Part shown: in pieces, positions 8,796 to 16,809 of the stretch
Layout: each line of letters begins with the position of its first letter
Position numbering within the stretch: the first letter of the stretch is position 1
DNA from: Paenibacillus uliginis N3/975
Lineage (GTDB): Bacteria; Bacillota; Bacilli; Paenibacillales; Paenibacillaceae
Direction of reading: 5' to 3'
NCBI RefSeq assembly: GCF_900177425.1
Contig: NZ_LT840184.1
Coordinates: forward strand, 2,504,010-2,568,009
DNA: 64,000 bases
The notes under the pieces: model-generated
What the model saw: the letters and a program-made list of their open reading frames with translations, nothing else
Databases searched by the model: none
What the model was told of the DNA's origin: nothing
Made by a program: the position numbers and the translations under genes

Positions 8796-9533
8796 CTATC
8801 CGTCATAACCCATCGTTTCAACTTCTTTTCCATTGAATTCGATATCTAGTAGATGATCGGACCATATATTATCACCACATGTAATTTCCGCAAAAGTATC
8901 GCCTGTCTTGATTACAGTTACTTTAACACGATACACTTCTAAAGATTCGTACCATTCATCATCAGCTTCATCTTCAAATTTTTCATTGTAGAATTTTTGT
9001 AAAACATCTTTACAGTGACCAAGCCAATCGATGTACTCCGTGAGAGTATTTGTACTGTTTGTTAACTCTACATCATTATGAACTGTAATTCCTAACGATT
9101 TCCCGTCAAATAGATACCCAAAAATAATGATCGATTTATCAATTTCATAGTTTTGCCAATCACTACCTTGTTCATCCTTCTTCTTAACATTTTCCATTGT
9201 TAATTTCTCTATTTTTTGAACAACTTTAGCCTTTAATCTTTTTATAACAAAACGATCTCCATGAGAATCTGCCAGTTTCTTCATTTCAAAAAGTTTACTC
9301 TGATCTTTTCGATTATTAGAATCGGCAACGGTTAAGAAAATATCATAAGCACTTTTATGGTAACCAAGTAGAGAGTAGACATAGGATAAAATAAGTCTCG
9401 CTTGGTTATCTTCCTCAGCAGTCTTTAATGTATTTGAAAACTCGTACAGTTTTTCGACGCTTTGAGGAGACTTGTTACTAGACTTAAATTCCTTTGATAA
9501 CTCTATGTACTTATTCTAATATTTATTTTCCAT
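8796..9533 (-). pseudogene. Unknown protein gene with in-frame TAG at codon 6
   Basis: Reading the minus strand from ATG 9533 gives MENKY, a TAG at 9516-9518, then an uninterrupted frame to the stop at 8796 (245 codons in all). An extended -10 (TGGTATAAT, 9580-9588) and a GTGAGG ribosome site precede ATG 9533, so the original start looks intact. No ATG, GTG or TTG follows the TAG until ATG 9284, which would yield only a 162-aa C-terminal product. Residues about 20-75 look like alpha-helical TPR-type sequence; the C-terminal half is charged and Trp/Asp-rich (DEWYESLEVYRVKV). Family not recognised. It could be a mutation, a sequencing error, or low-level readthrough. Confidence 0.65.
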
Positions 9534-9579
9534 GTTATACCTCACTAATATTAAATATCTTCGTAATTCAAATACAACA

Positions 9580-9608
9580 ATTATACCAGAATGTTCACGC
9601 CTTGAAAC
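9580..9608 (-). promoter_or_regulatory. Promoter of the TAG-interrupted minus-strand gene
   Basis: On the minus strand TATAAT (9580-9585) with an extended TGG just upstream, and a weak TTTCAA-like -35 about 17 nt further up. It overlaps the hairpin at 9598-9622. Confidence 0.5.
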
Positions 9609-9626
9609 TTTGTTTCAAGGCGTTTT
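9598..9626 (+). terminator. Intrinsic terminator-like hairpin upstream of rnj
   Basis: CGCCTTGAAAC (9598-9608), loop TTT, GTTTCAAGGCG (9612-9622), then TTTT. A perfect 11-bp stem; a plus-strand terminator by its T-run. It would stop read-through toward the RNase J gene. Confidence 0.65.
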
Positions 9627-9775
9627 ACATAAATAAAGAAAGGTGCATAAGTTTTGTGATGAATTAAATAATAAGTACAGGAAAGTTTCCAATTTTATAT
9701 TTTGGATTCATTAGACGAGTAAATTTAACATCTTAATACTCGGCTTAGAGAGAATCACTAGGAGGTTTCATAAAC

Positions 9776-11449
9776 TTGAAGCTCGCTGAGAACAAATTGC
9801 TTATTGCTGCTCTAGGCGGCGTGAATGAAATTGGGAAGAACATGTATCTGATCCAGTACGATCAGGATATAGTTGTTATTGACTGCGGGTCTAAATTTCC
9901 CGATGAAAGCCTGCCGGGTATCGACCTCATCGTCCCTGATATTACTTATTTACTCGAAAATCGTGATAAAGTCAGAGCGCTAATCGTGACACACGGTCAT
10001 GAGGACCATATCGGGGGAATCCCATATCTGCTGAAGCAATTGAATGTTCCCGTGTATGGGACACAGCTCACGATCGGATTGATAAAAATTAAGCTTAAGG
10101 AGCATGGCCTCCTAAGAAATGCTGAATTGCAAGTAATAAATGTAGATTCAACTGTTCATGTTGGTGCCATCCAAGCGTCTTTTTTCGCTACAAGTCACAG
10201 CATCCCAGACTGCGTGGGTATCTTTTTTCAGACACCAGAAGGAAATGTGGTTCACACGGGCGACTTTAAATTTGATATGTCTCCCGTAAGCGGCCCCTAT
10301 CCCGATCTACACCGAATGGCTGATATCGGTAAACAGGGGGTTAAGGTGCTTCTATCTGAGAGCACAAATGCCGAAAGGCCCGGATTTACTCCTTCAGAAC
10401 GGTCGGTTGGTGGACATATTCTGGATGCGTTTGCGAGGGCTGAACAGCAGGTATTCATATCCACGTTCGCTTCCAACGTAAACCGAGTCCAGCAAATCAT
10501 CGATGCAGCTATGGAGACCAATCGCAAGTTGGTTCTGCTCGGTCGGAGTATGGTAAATGTTGTATCGGTGGCAAAAGATCTCGGTTACTTGAAATTACCC
10601 GATGATCTTCTGATTGATGCAAAAATGACAGAGCAATACCCGCCGGAGAAAATCGCGATATTGTGCACAGGTAGTCAGGGCGAACCCATGGCCGCACTGT
10701 CACGACTGGCTAGCTCCAGGCATCCCCATATTGAAATTTTACCCGGTGATACGGTTATCATCGCTGCAGGAGCTATCCCGGGGAATGAACGAAATCTTGC
10801 GCATGTTATCGACAACTTATATGTGCTGGGTGCAAATGTGATTTATGGATCAGGTAGTTCAGCAGGTATGCATGTCTCAGGGCATGGTAGCCAGGAAGAA
10901 CTTAAATTAATGCTGACTTTGATGAAACCTGAATACTTAATTCCCGTACATGGTGAATTTCGGATGCTGTACCAGCACCGCTTGCTGGCAGAATCAGTAG
11001 GGATACCTAATGAGAATGTGTTCATTGTTCGTAATGGTGAGACGGTTCAGATTGAAGCTGGAACAGCCCTCCTTGGACCAAAGATACCAGCTGGTAACAG
11101 CCTGGTAGATGGGTTAGGGATAGGCGACATAGGTAATATCGTGCTGCGTGATCGGAGACACCTGTCCTCAGACGGCATGCTAATCATCGTTACAACCTTG
11201 AGTAAAAATCAGAGGCAGATGCTTGTGGCACCAGAGGTTATTTCTAGAGGCTTTGTGTATGTGAGAGATTCTGAAGCACTCATGAACGAAATTCATGAGA
11301 ATGTAAAGTCCATCATGGATAACTTAACGGAATCAGAAATGAGCCAGTGGAACGTGATTAAGCAAACATTAAAGGATAATATCGGCCGGTTAATTTATAG
11401 TCAGACAAAGAGAAGACCGATGATTTTACCAATCATCATTGAAATATAA
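9776..11449 (+). CDS. rnj: Ribonuclease J
   Basis: 557 aa metallo-beta-lactamase/beta-CASP ribonuclease with 5'-3' exo- and endonuclease activity on mRNA and rRNA precursors. Zinc motif HGHEDHIGG (about residues 74-82), further metal ligands in SHSIPD and HTGDFKFD, beta-CASP region 200-420 with LCTGSQGEPM, SGHGSQEEL and VHGEFRM, and a C-terminal RNase J domain. TTG 9776 follows AGGAGGT (9761-9767) with 8 nt spacing. Bacillales usually carry two RNase J genes; the housekeeping copies normally lie in other contexts, so this may be an extra paralogue. A terminator follows. Confidence 0.9.
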   Translation: MKLAENKLLIAALGGVNEIGKNMYLIQYDQDIVVIDCGSKFPDESLPGIDLIVPDITYLLENRDKVRALIVTHGHEDHIGGIPYLLKQLNVPVYGTQLTIGLIKIKLKEHGLLRNAELQVINVDSTVHVGAIQASFFATSHSIPDCVGIFFQTPEGNVVHTGDFKFDMSPVSGPYPDLHRMADIGKQGVKVLLSESTNAERPGFTPSERSVGGHILDAFARAEQQVFISTFASNVNRVQQIIDAAMETNRKLVLLGRSMVNVVSVAKDLGYLKLPDDLLIDAKMTEQYPPEKIAILCTGSQGEPMAALSRLASSRHPHIEILPGDTVIIAAGAIPGNERNLAHVIDNLYVLGANVIYGSGSSAGMHVSGHGSQEELKLMLTLMKPEYLIPVHGEFRMLYQHRLLAESVGIPNENVFIVRNGETVQIEAGTALLGPKIPAGNSLVDGLGIGDIGNIVLRDRRHLSSDGMLIIVTTLSKNQRQMLVAPEVISRGFVYVRDSEALMNEIHENVKSIMDNLTESEMSQWNVIKQTLKDNIGRLIYSQTKRRPMILPIIIEI

Positions 11450-11463
11450 CACCAACAAAAAGG

Positions 11464-11493
11464 ATACCCAATGGCTCATTGGGTATTCTTTTT
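11464..11493 (+). terminator. Rho-independent terminator of rnj
   Basis: ATACCCAATG, loop GCT, CATTGGGTAT, then a T-run, starting 15 nt after the rnj stop codon. Confidence 0.88.
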
Positions 11494-11576
11494 GTATATT
11501 ATTTATATAGAATGCGAAAATATTTGAATTGATTCATCGATTAGTTGAATGTTTTGATTAAAGGGGATGAAGTAAA

Positions 11577-11834
11577 TTGAAAAACAAAAGACAGAGGCTG
11601 CAGGCAATTGAATTGGCAAAGCAATTTGAAATAGAATATAATTCAGACCCCAACAATAATAAGTTCACAATTGAATTTTTAGGTGTGACCGGTGTTCCTG
11701 GGGAATGGTCAGTCGACTATAATGTTTACTCTGAAAATGCTTGTATTATAGATGGACCGTTAGCCATGATCATTGATGATAAAGGCAATATCGTAAGTTT
11801 AGAAGAATACATTATGAGATTGAGGAATAGTTAA
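11577..11834 (+). CDS. Small hypothetical protein (85 aa)
   Basis: 85-aa soluble acidic protein starting at TTG 11577 behind AAGGGGATGAAG. The N-terminus is helical and basic (KNKRQRLQAIELAKQFEIEY), followed by probable beta strands (FTIEFLGVTGVPGEWSVDY) and a C-terminal IDDKGNIVSLEEY. Not recognised. It ends 2 nt before the next gene, so the two are probably co-transcribed. Small acidic proteins beside SUKH-like genes in Bacillota are often immunity or toxin-associated proteins, but no toxin gene is seen here. Confidence 0.6.
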   Translation: MKNKRQRLQAIELAKQFEIEYNSDPNNNKFTIEFLGVTGVPGEWSVDYNVYSENACIIDGPLAMIIDDKGNIVSLEEYIMRLRNS

Positions 11835-11836
11835 GT

Positions 11837-12376
11837 ATGGACAAAAAAATAATAGATTCAACAACGATAACAAGTTTGATAAGTTTAGATGATGAATTGA
11901 AGAAGGAACATGATCTAACCTTAGATCAATTCATAGGTATTTACATCTGTAAAGAAGAGGGAATGAAATATGAATGTACGCCCGAGGATGCAATTGTTTT
12001 TGCGTTTACTGGAACGGGAGGGGATCATTTTGCGTTTAGTACAATGAACGGTCTTATTAAAGATTTAGATACCGCTCCAATTTTATTCATCCAACCCATG
12101 ATCTTTAGCAATCCAGTTAAGCTGGTTGCCAATAATATTCGTGATCTTTTTTCTGTTTTTCTAACACTTAAAGAGTTCTACATTTTAGAAAGATTCGATT
12201 GGTACGAATCCGAATCAGACATGTTACATGATATAGAAGAACATTACCAAAAAGCTATTTCTTCGCGTCAAAAAGAATTGAAATTCATTTCAGAACTCAT
12301 ACAGAATCAACTTCAGATCACACCAATTAAAACTGTTTTTAAGTATATCTCTAATATTAGAGAAAAGACTACGTAA
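11837..12376 (+). CDS. SUKH (SMI1/KNR4)-like protein
   Basis: 179 aa. The central part (about residues 50-100: AIVFAFTGTGGDHFAFSTMN, then PILFIQPMIFSNPVKLVANN) resembles SMI1/KNR4-type proteins, in which a strand-rich core ends with a GGD/HF-type turn. SUKH proteins are common immunity proteins or partners in polymorphic toxin loci. ATG 11837 lies 2 nt after the preceding stop. Family call is by pattern and is moderate; no catalytic residues are evident. Confidence 0.45.
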   Translation: MDKKIIDSTTITSLISLDDELKKEHDLTLDQFIGIYICKEEGMKYECTPEDAIVFAFTGTGGDHFAFSTMNGLIKDLDTAPILFIQPMIFSNPVKLVANNIRDLFSVFLTLKEFYILERFDWYESESDMLHDIEEHYQKAISSRQKELKFISELIQNQLQITPIKTVFKYISNIREKTT

Positions 12377-12448
12377 TCATTACATGAGAATGTGCACGCT
12401 TCATCTAACAACATCCTAAAAATACAACTACCTAAAGAAGGAACGATT

Positions 12449-12805
12449 ATGTCAAACCTAAATGAAAAACAATCAAAGTTTCTTGAAGAATTAGTCTCAA
12501 TAAAAGAACATTATGTTGACTTCTCTCTATTGAGCTTAAATAAGGATTTGAAACTAAACTGGAGCAGTTATCCAAAAGAGTATATTAAATTAGGTGAGCA
12601 CATAAATACGGAAGAACAAGTAAGAGATTTTCGATTCATACAAAATGAGTTGGTTGACGAGATTATTTATCGAATTTTAGAAGTTGTAGATGGCTACGGT
12701 AATTTAGATTTTGAAATCGACTTAATCGATAAAGAAACGAAAGAATCATTAAAGGCAGGTATACAACTACATGATCAATATGCAACAAGGATAAGCGAGA
12801 AATGA
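12449..12805 (+). CDS. Hypothetical protein (118 aa)
   Basis: 118 aa from ATG 12449, chosen because AAGAAGGA (12435-12442) lies 6 nt upstream; a longer frame from GTG 12392 lacks a ribosome site. Acidic helical protein (NEKQSKFLEELVSIKEHYVD; later GYGNLDFEIDLIDKET). No motif recognised. The GrpB gene starts 21 nt downstream behind AAAGGAGG. Confidence 0.6.
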   Translation: MSNLNEKQSKFLEELVSIKEHYVDFSLLSLNKDLKLNWSSYPKEYIKLGEHINTEEQVRDFRFIQNELVDEIIYRILEVVDGYGNLDFEIDLIDKETKESLKAGIQLHDQYATRISEK

Positions 12806-12826
12806 TCCAAATCAAAGGAGGTAAAC

Positions 12827-13375
12827 ATGACAGAAAGAAAAAGAATCATTGAAGTTATTCCATATAACCCTGAATGGAAAACCGAATTTGAAAAGATTAA
12901 GAAGATGATATCGAGTTATATCGGTGATTTAATTCTAGCTATTGAACATGTTGGAAGCACCTCAGTGGAGGGTTTATCTGCTAAACCGATTATTGATCTT
13001 GATGTCGTCATTGAGAGTTATGATGTATTTCCAAGCATTGTTGAACGATTAGAACAAGAAGGATATGAACATGAGGGGAATTTAGGAACAGAGGGACGAG
13101 AAGCATTTCGGAGGATTTTTAACGATGGATGTATGAAATATCATCTTTATGTATGTCCTAAAGTCGGAAGAGGATATTTAGAGCATATTGCATTTCGAGA
13201 TTATTTGCGGTCAAATGAACAAGCTCGAAAAGAATATGAGTTATTAAAAATACGACTTGCTGAAACATATCGTTTCGATATTGATTCATACAGCAATCAC
13301 AAGACTGAATTTGTAAAAGATATTTTAAAAAAGACCTTATACAATGCTTCTTTTAACAACGGGCAAAAGGCGTGA
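12827..13375 (+). CDS. GrpB family protein (UPF0157, nucleotidyltransferase fold)
   Basis: 182 aa. GrpB-like protein of the nucleotidyltransferase superfamily: IIEVIPYNPEWKTEFE at the N-terminus, IEHVGSTSVEGLSAKPIIDLD (residues about 39-58; the GST(S) and DLD acidic residues form the NTP-site signature), KYHLYVCP and FRDYLRSN. Cellular role unknown. AAAGGAGG at 12815-12822 fixes ATG 12827. Terminator at 13439. Confidence 0.85.
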   Translation: MTERKRIIEVIPYNPEWKTEFEKIKKMISSYIGDLILAIEHVGSTSVEGLSAKPIIDLDVVIESYDVFPSIVERLEQEGYEHEGNLGTEGREAFRRIFNDGCMKYHLYVCPKVGRGYLEHIAFRDYLRSNEQARKEYELLKIRLAETYRFDIDSYSNHKTEFVKDILKKTLYNASFNNGQKA

Positions 13376-13438
13376 GCGAAAAGGGGAGAATAGCCCCCAA
13401 TTACATGCCTATAGCAAGTGCTGAGTTTGTTCAATTTC

Positions 13439-13475
13439 AATGGAGGGAAGCGTAGAATCGCTTCTCTCCATTTTT
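13439..13475 (+). terminator. Terminator after grpB
   Basis: TGGAGGGAAGCG (13441-13452), loop TAGAAT, CGCTTCTCTCCA (13459-13470) and TTTTT. It sits 5 nt from the end of the convergent minus-strand gene. Confidence 0.85.
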
Positions 13476-13479
13476 ATGT

Positions 13480-14151
13480 CTATTGTACTGATATTTTTCC
13501 CGAACCTGTTTTGAGATTAACCTTATATAATCCACTACCCGATTGACCTTCCGTCTTTCTATTGCTCTGTTGATGATCCTCCAAAGGAATGGAAATTGAT
13601 CGACTTCCACTGCCTGATTGCAGGAGCCAACTGGCATCCGGAGTGTCATCATTTAACGATAACTTCACATTACCGCTTGAAACTGAAACAGAAATATCGC
13701 TATGGAATTTCGCGAAATCAAGAGAGATGTTGCCGCTCTTGCCTTTAACCACCAGTTTATGGGTTTGTAACTCACTTCCCGCAACATTACCAGATGAACC
13801 ATCAATGAGCACCTCTCCTTTATAATCAGACGGAATGCGTACTTTAATCTGGGGCATTTTCCCAATTTTTAATATGCGAGTGACATCGCTTTTTAATCGA
13901 ATTTTGATTTTTTTCTTACTCTTATCCATAACAATCCCCGGCCCATTGTCATCAAAGAGCAAGGAAGCTTCTAGCGAGTCAATATCTGCCGATTCCACAT
14001 TTAATTTGACGCTACCATGATCGATTTGAAGAACATCTACATCTTTAAGGGAGACACTTTGTATATTTTCGGTTGCCTCACCACTTTCGTTCCCACAAGC
14101 GCTTAGTAAAAACATGACGAGAACTAGAAGCATAATAAATCGGAATTTCAT
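13480..14151 (-). CDS. DUF4097-type beta-repeat lipoprotein
   Basis: 223 aa. Signal peptide with lipobox LLSAC (lipid-modified Cys about residue 20), so anchored outside the membrane. The mature part is a run of beta strands with GSGN/SGN turns (GSSGNVAGSEL, GKSGNISLD, SSGNVKLSL, GSGSRSISI, TGSGKISVQ), as in DUF4097 right-handed beta-helix proteins. ATG 14151 (minus) follows AAGGAG by 8 nt. Its promoter has a MerR-type 19-bp spacer with the TGACGTAACGTCA operator, so it very likely belongs to the regulon of the MerR protein at 14606. Confidence 0.75.
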   Translation of the reverse strand: MKFRFIMLLVLVMFLLSACGNESGEATENIQSVSLKDVDVLQIDHGSVKLNVESADIDSLEASLLFDDNGPGIVMDKSKKKIKIRLKSDVTRILKIGKMPQIKVRIPSDYKGEVLIDGSSGNVAGSELQTHKLVVKGKSGNISLDFAKFHSDISVSVSSGNVKLSLNDDTPDASWLLQSGSGSRSISIPLEDHQQSNRKTEGQSGSGLYKVNLKTGSGKISVQ

Positions 14152-14182
14152 TTTAACCACTCCTTATGTTTGCTAGATCTCA

Positions 14183-14213
14183 TTGTATTAGATGACGTAA
14201 CGTCACCTTCAAG
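14183..14213 (-). promoter_or_regulatory. MerR-type promoter/operator 1
   Basis: On the minus strand TTGAAG, 19 nt containing the palindrome TGACGTTACGTCA (14193-14205), then TACAAT. A 19-bp spacer is the hallmark of MerR-activated promoters. It drives the DUF4097-type lipoprotein. Confidence 0.75.
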
Positions 14214-14233
14214 TGGTTTTTCAAGAAAAACAC

Positions 14234-14264
14234 TTGTAAGTGACGCGACGTCATCTTGTATGAT
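14234..14264 (+). promoter_or_regulatory. MerR-type promoter/operator 2
   Basis: TTGTAA (14234-14239), 19 nt containing TGACGCGACGTCA (14241-14253), TATGAT (14259-14264). It drives the small membrane protein at 14373. One base differs from the other two operators. Confidence 0.75.
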
Positions 14265-14372
14265 GAAAAAATCCTGCCAAACCAGCGTAAAATAACTCTT
14301 TATTTGCTTCCGACAATGGTATTGGTGATCAGATCTGATCTGCAGAAGGATAGAAAAAAAGGGGGAGTTAAG

Positions 14373-14516
14373 ATGAAGCAAGAAGATATCGTTATTTACG
14401 CATGTGTAATTATTGGTGCCGGTATAGGGCTAATGCTTGGCAGTGCATTTCCAGGTGTTCTAGTCGGTTTGGGGATTGGGTATTTAATTAAATTTTCTTT
14501 TAAAAAAGAGGATTAA
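14373..14516 (+). CDS. Small membrane protein (47 aa)
   Basis: 47-aa protein: short polar N-terminus (MKQEDI), one long or two short glycine-rich hydrophobic segments with GAGIGLMLGSAF and GVLVGLGIGYLI, and a basic/acidic tail KKED. ATG 14373 lies 7 nt after GGGGGAG (14361-14366). About 105 nt downstream of MerR-type promoter 2, so it should respond to the same regulator. Function unknown; possibly an envelope-stress or drug-response micropeptide. Confidence 0.7.
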   Translation: MKQEDIVIYACVIIGAGIGLMLGSAFPGVLVGLGIGYLIKFSFKKED

Positions 14517-14548
14517 TGTTGCTTTATATTTATTTCACGTAAAAAGGC

Positions 14549-14579
14549 TTGAACATGACGTAACGTCACCTTGTATAGT
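14549..14579 (+). promoter_or_regulatory. MerR-type promoter/operator 3 (autoregulatory)
   Basis: TTGAAC (14549-14554), 19 nt containing TGACGTAACGTCA (14556-14568), TATAGT (14574-14579), directly upstream of the MerR gene at 14606. Confidence 0.78.
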
Positions 14580-14605
14580 CGGTTTATACGATAAAAAGAA
14601 AGCAG

Positions 14606-15385
14606 GTGTTTGAATCGATTCCTATTCAAAAAATAACAAAACAGACGGGTATCACCGTTAGAACGCTGCGTTACTATGATCAGATCGGTTTATTGATCCC
14701 TTCAGCGAGGACAGAGGGGAAACATCGGATGTATAGCGATCAAGAATTAAAGAAGCTGCAGCAAATTCAATTTTTAAAAAGCTTAGGCTTCAGCCTCCAA
14801 GAAATTTCAGACATGCTCAAGAACCGAGAGTGGAATTGGTCAACTAGTTTGAAAAATCAATTAAACTATGTTCTTAATGAACAAAAAAAGTTAGAACAAA
14901 TAGAGTCTGCTTTGCGAGGGTTGCTTCATAGTATCGCGGTGGAAGGAGAAAAGAGTTGGACAGTTATTCAACAACTTATCCAGCTATCGGGAAGTGATAC
15001 GGCGTTAAGGCAAGCGTTCCGTAATCAAATGTTTGAAGAGCACGAAAAGGAATTGCTGAGTCTACTTCCTAACATGAATAGAGACGATCCTGACTCTCTG
15101 GAATGGATCGCTTTGCTGGGACAGCTCAAAAGACATATGAACGACGGACCGGAATCGCCTGATGTTCAACGAATCGTAGGACGAATGGATGAGAAACGAT
15201 TGGAGAGTTTTGGGGAAGAAGACGCCTTCGTAGAAAAACTATGGGAGATCAGAAACTCGCCGGATCAGTCTGAGCAAATGGGTTTATACCCAATAGAACA
15301 AGAACTTCTTGAACTGATGGACCGAGCATTTGATATATATTTGGCTCGCAAGAAAGAACACCCTGAACAGGAGGAGAGATTTTGA
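14606..15385 (+). CDS. MerR-family transcriptional regulator
   Basis: 259 aa. N-terminal winged helix-turn-helix of the MerR family (residues about 6-75: ITKQTGITVRTLRYYDQIGL, then LKKLQQIQFLKSLGFSLQEI), a dimerisation helix (about 85-115), and a ~140-residue C-terminal effector domain of unknown ligand, rich in acidic residues and lacking the cysteines of metal-sensing MerR proteins. GTG 14606 is the only in-frame start near the homology boundary. Three matching 19-bp-spacer operators nearby indicate it regulates itself, the 47-aa membrane protein and the lipoprotein. Translationally coupled (TTGA overlap) to the transporter gene. Confidence 0.88.
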   Translation: MFESIPIQKITKQTGITVRTLRYYDQIGLLIPSARTEGKHRMYSDQELKKLQQIQFLKSLGFSLQEISDMLKNREWNWSTSLKNQLNYVLNEQKKLEQIESALRGLLHSIAVEGEKSWTVIQQLIQLSGSDTALRQAFRNQMFEEHEKELLSLLPNMNRDDPDSLEWIALLGQLKRHMNDGPESPDVQRIVGRMDEKRLESFGEEDAFVEKLWEIRNSPDQSEQMGLYPIEQELLELMDRAFDIYLARKKEHPEQEERF

Positions 15386-16038
15386 CCATAGAACTGCTTC
15401 TTTCCGTTGGGGCTTTGTCACTGTTAGATATGCTAAGCCCAGCCACGATAGGAGTCACCGTTTATTTACTACTTGCTGAGAGGGACCGGCTTGTACCACG
15501 TTTACTCGTTTACTTGATAACAGTAGCAGGATTTTACTTCTTTGTTGGCGTTTTGCTTATGCTCGGATTAGATGCCGTTTTTGAAACAATGTCCGGCATG
15601 TTTCAGAATCGGACGGTAAGCTGGATCATGGCTATAGTTGGTGGAGCCCTATTTATCGCCAGTTTCTATGTCCCTACAAATAAGCCGTCTGAACCACGTC
15701 GTCCAAAATCAAAAAGCATCGGTGCGATGATCGGGCTCGGACTTACCACTGCATTGATTGAGGTGGCGATGGCACTGCCTTATTTTGCGGCGATTGGGCT
15801 TATGACCACTGCGAAATTGCCAATCGTTCAGTGGGTTCCCATATTGGTTGGATACAATTTCATCATGATTCTACCTCCTTTATTGCTGTTTGGATTTCAC
15901 CTCGTATTTGGTCGTTTGATGCAAAGACCATTAGAGAAGCTTAGGGTAAAAATCGCCAAAAGCTCCGGATCGGCACTTTCCTGGATCATGTGTATTGCCG
16001 GACTTATTCTGCTGCTGAACAGCGTAGATAATTTGTAA
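15382..16038 (+). CDS. GAP/Sap-type (LysE-superfamily) membrane transporter
   Basis: 218 aa with six probable membrane helices. Sequence pattern (LLLSVGALSLLDMLSPATIG; later LGLTTALIEVAMALPYFAAIG and the final WIMCIAGLILLLNSVDNL) fits the GAP family, which in actinobacteria exports glycopeptidolipids and related compounds. TTG 15382 overlaps the MerR gene stop (TTGA), with CAGGAGGAG upstream, indicating coupling. Probably an exporter induced by the MerR ligand. Confidence 0.7.
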   Translation: MTIELLLSVGALSLLDMLSPATIGVTVYLLLAERDRLVPRLLVYLITVAGFYFFVGVLLMLGLDAVFETMSGMFQNRTVSWIMAIVGGALFIASFYVPTNKPSEPRRPKSKSIGAMIGLGLTTALIEVAMALPYFAAIGLMTTAKLPIVQWVPILVGYNFIMILPPLLLFGFHLVFGRLMQRPLEKLRVKIAKSSGSALSWIMCIAGLILLLNSVDNL

Positions 16039-16090
16039 TTATTTAACGAGATCAGAAGAGGATCGTAGTTTATATACATAGGACTGGTTT

Positions 16091-16140
16091 ACGATAAAGA
16101 CACGACCCCAAAGGTCGTGTCTTTATCGTTCGTTTATTTT
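16091..16140 (+). terminator. Strong terminator after the GAP transporter
   Basis: ACGATAAAGACACGACC (16091-16107) pairs perfectly with GGTCGTGTCTTTATCGT (16113-16129), 17 bp, loop CCAAA, with T-rich sequence after it. Confidence 0.85.
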
Positions 16141-16178
16141 GATAGTCACGGAGCGAACGATGATAAACATGTTGCGTG

Positions 16179-16655
16179 CTATTTGCTGCTGATGCTAAGC
16201 TCTGAAAGTTTGCTATTCCATGTAACTTCTAAGCCCATTTGCTTTAGCAGGGAGACGGGAATCATAATCGCTCCGGGAGTGATGTAGGGTGGACTTGACA
16301 AGGTCACTTTTTTCCCATTGACCTCCCCTTGAAGTTGATTAATACGGAAGGAAGCTGAAGTTTGATTATGTTTAATCGTGTATAGGGTTTTGGCTGTATC
16401 GCTGCTTGAAGGGGTAATCACAAGTTCTGCTCTCAGTGCTTTTGCAGTGTCCTTTAGTGGAATGGTGATTTGACTGTTACTCATAATAGAGGGGAAAGAA
16501 GATGTCAGCAATTCACCGTTGATGGTTACATTTATTGGAGTCTGCATACGTTGAGGTGTGTATACTATTCCATCTATCGAGTTTCGTGGTACGCCTAGCG
16601 CAAAACGTTTATTGCCTCCCCAGCCCCACACTTGTCCCTTTGAATCAGAAGACGT
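16179..16655 (-). pseudogene. 5'-truncated RCC1-repeat / copper-amine-oxidase-N-like protein remnant
   Basis: The minus-strand frame opens after a TAA at 16656-16658 and reads TSSDSKGQVWGWGGNKRFAL, the end of an RCC1-type blade (GQVWxWG pattern), followed by about 120 residues of stalk / copper amine oxidase N-terminal-like domain (INVTINGELL, ITIPLKDTAKAL, MIPVSLLKQMGLEVTWN) to a normal stop. There is no signal peptide and no ribosome site before the only GTG (16631). The N-terminal repeats of what must have been a large secreted protein are missing. Confidence 0.7.
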
Positions 16656-16809
16656 TTAAAAGAAGTAGGAAGTTTCATTGCATCTGTCCAAAAATTGATT
16701 GTATTTATTGTCCAACATTCAGCATATTCACAAATATGCATAATAGGTTATACTGATATATGCATTTAAAATACATAGTCAGTCATGAATATACATCAGG
16801 AGGATATGG

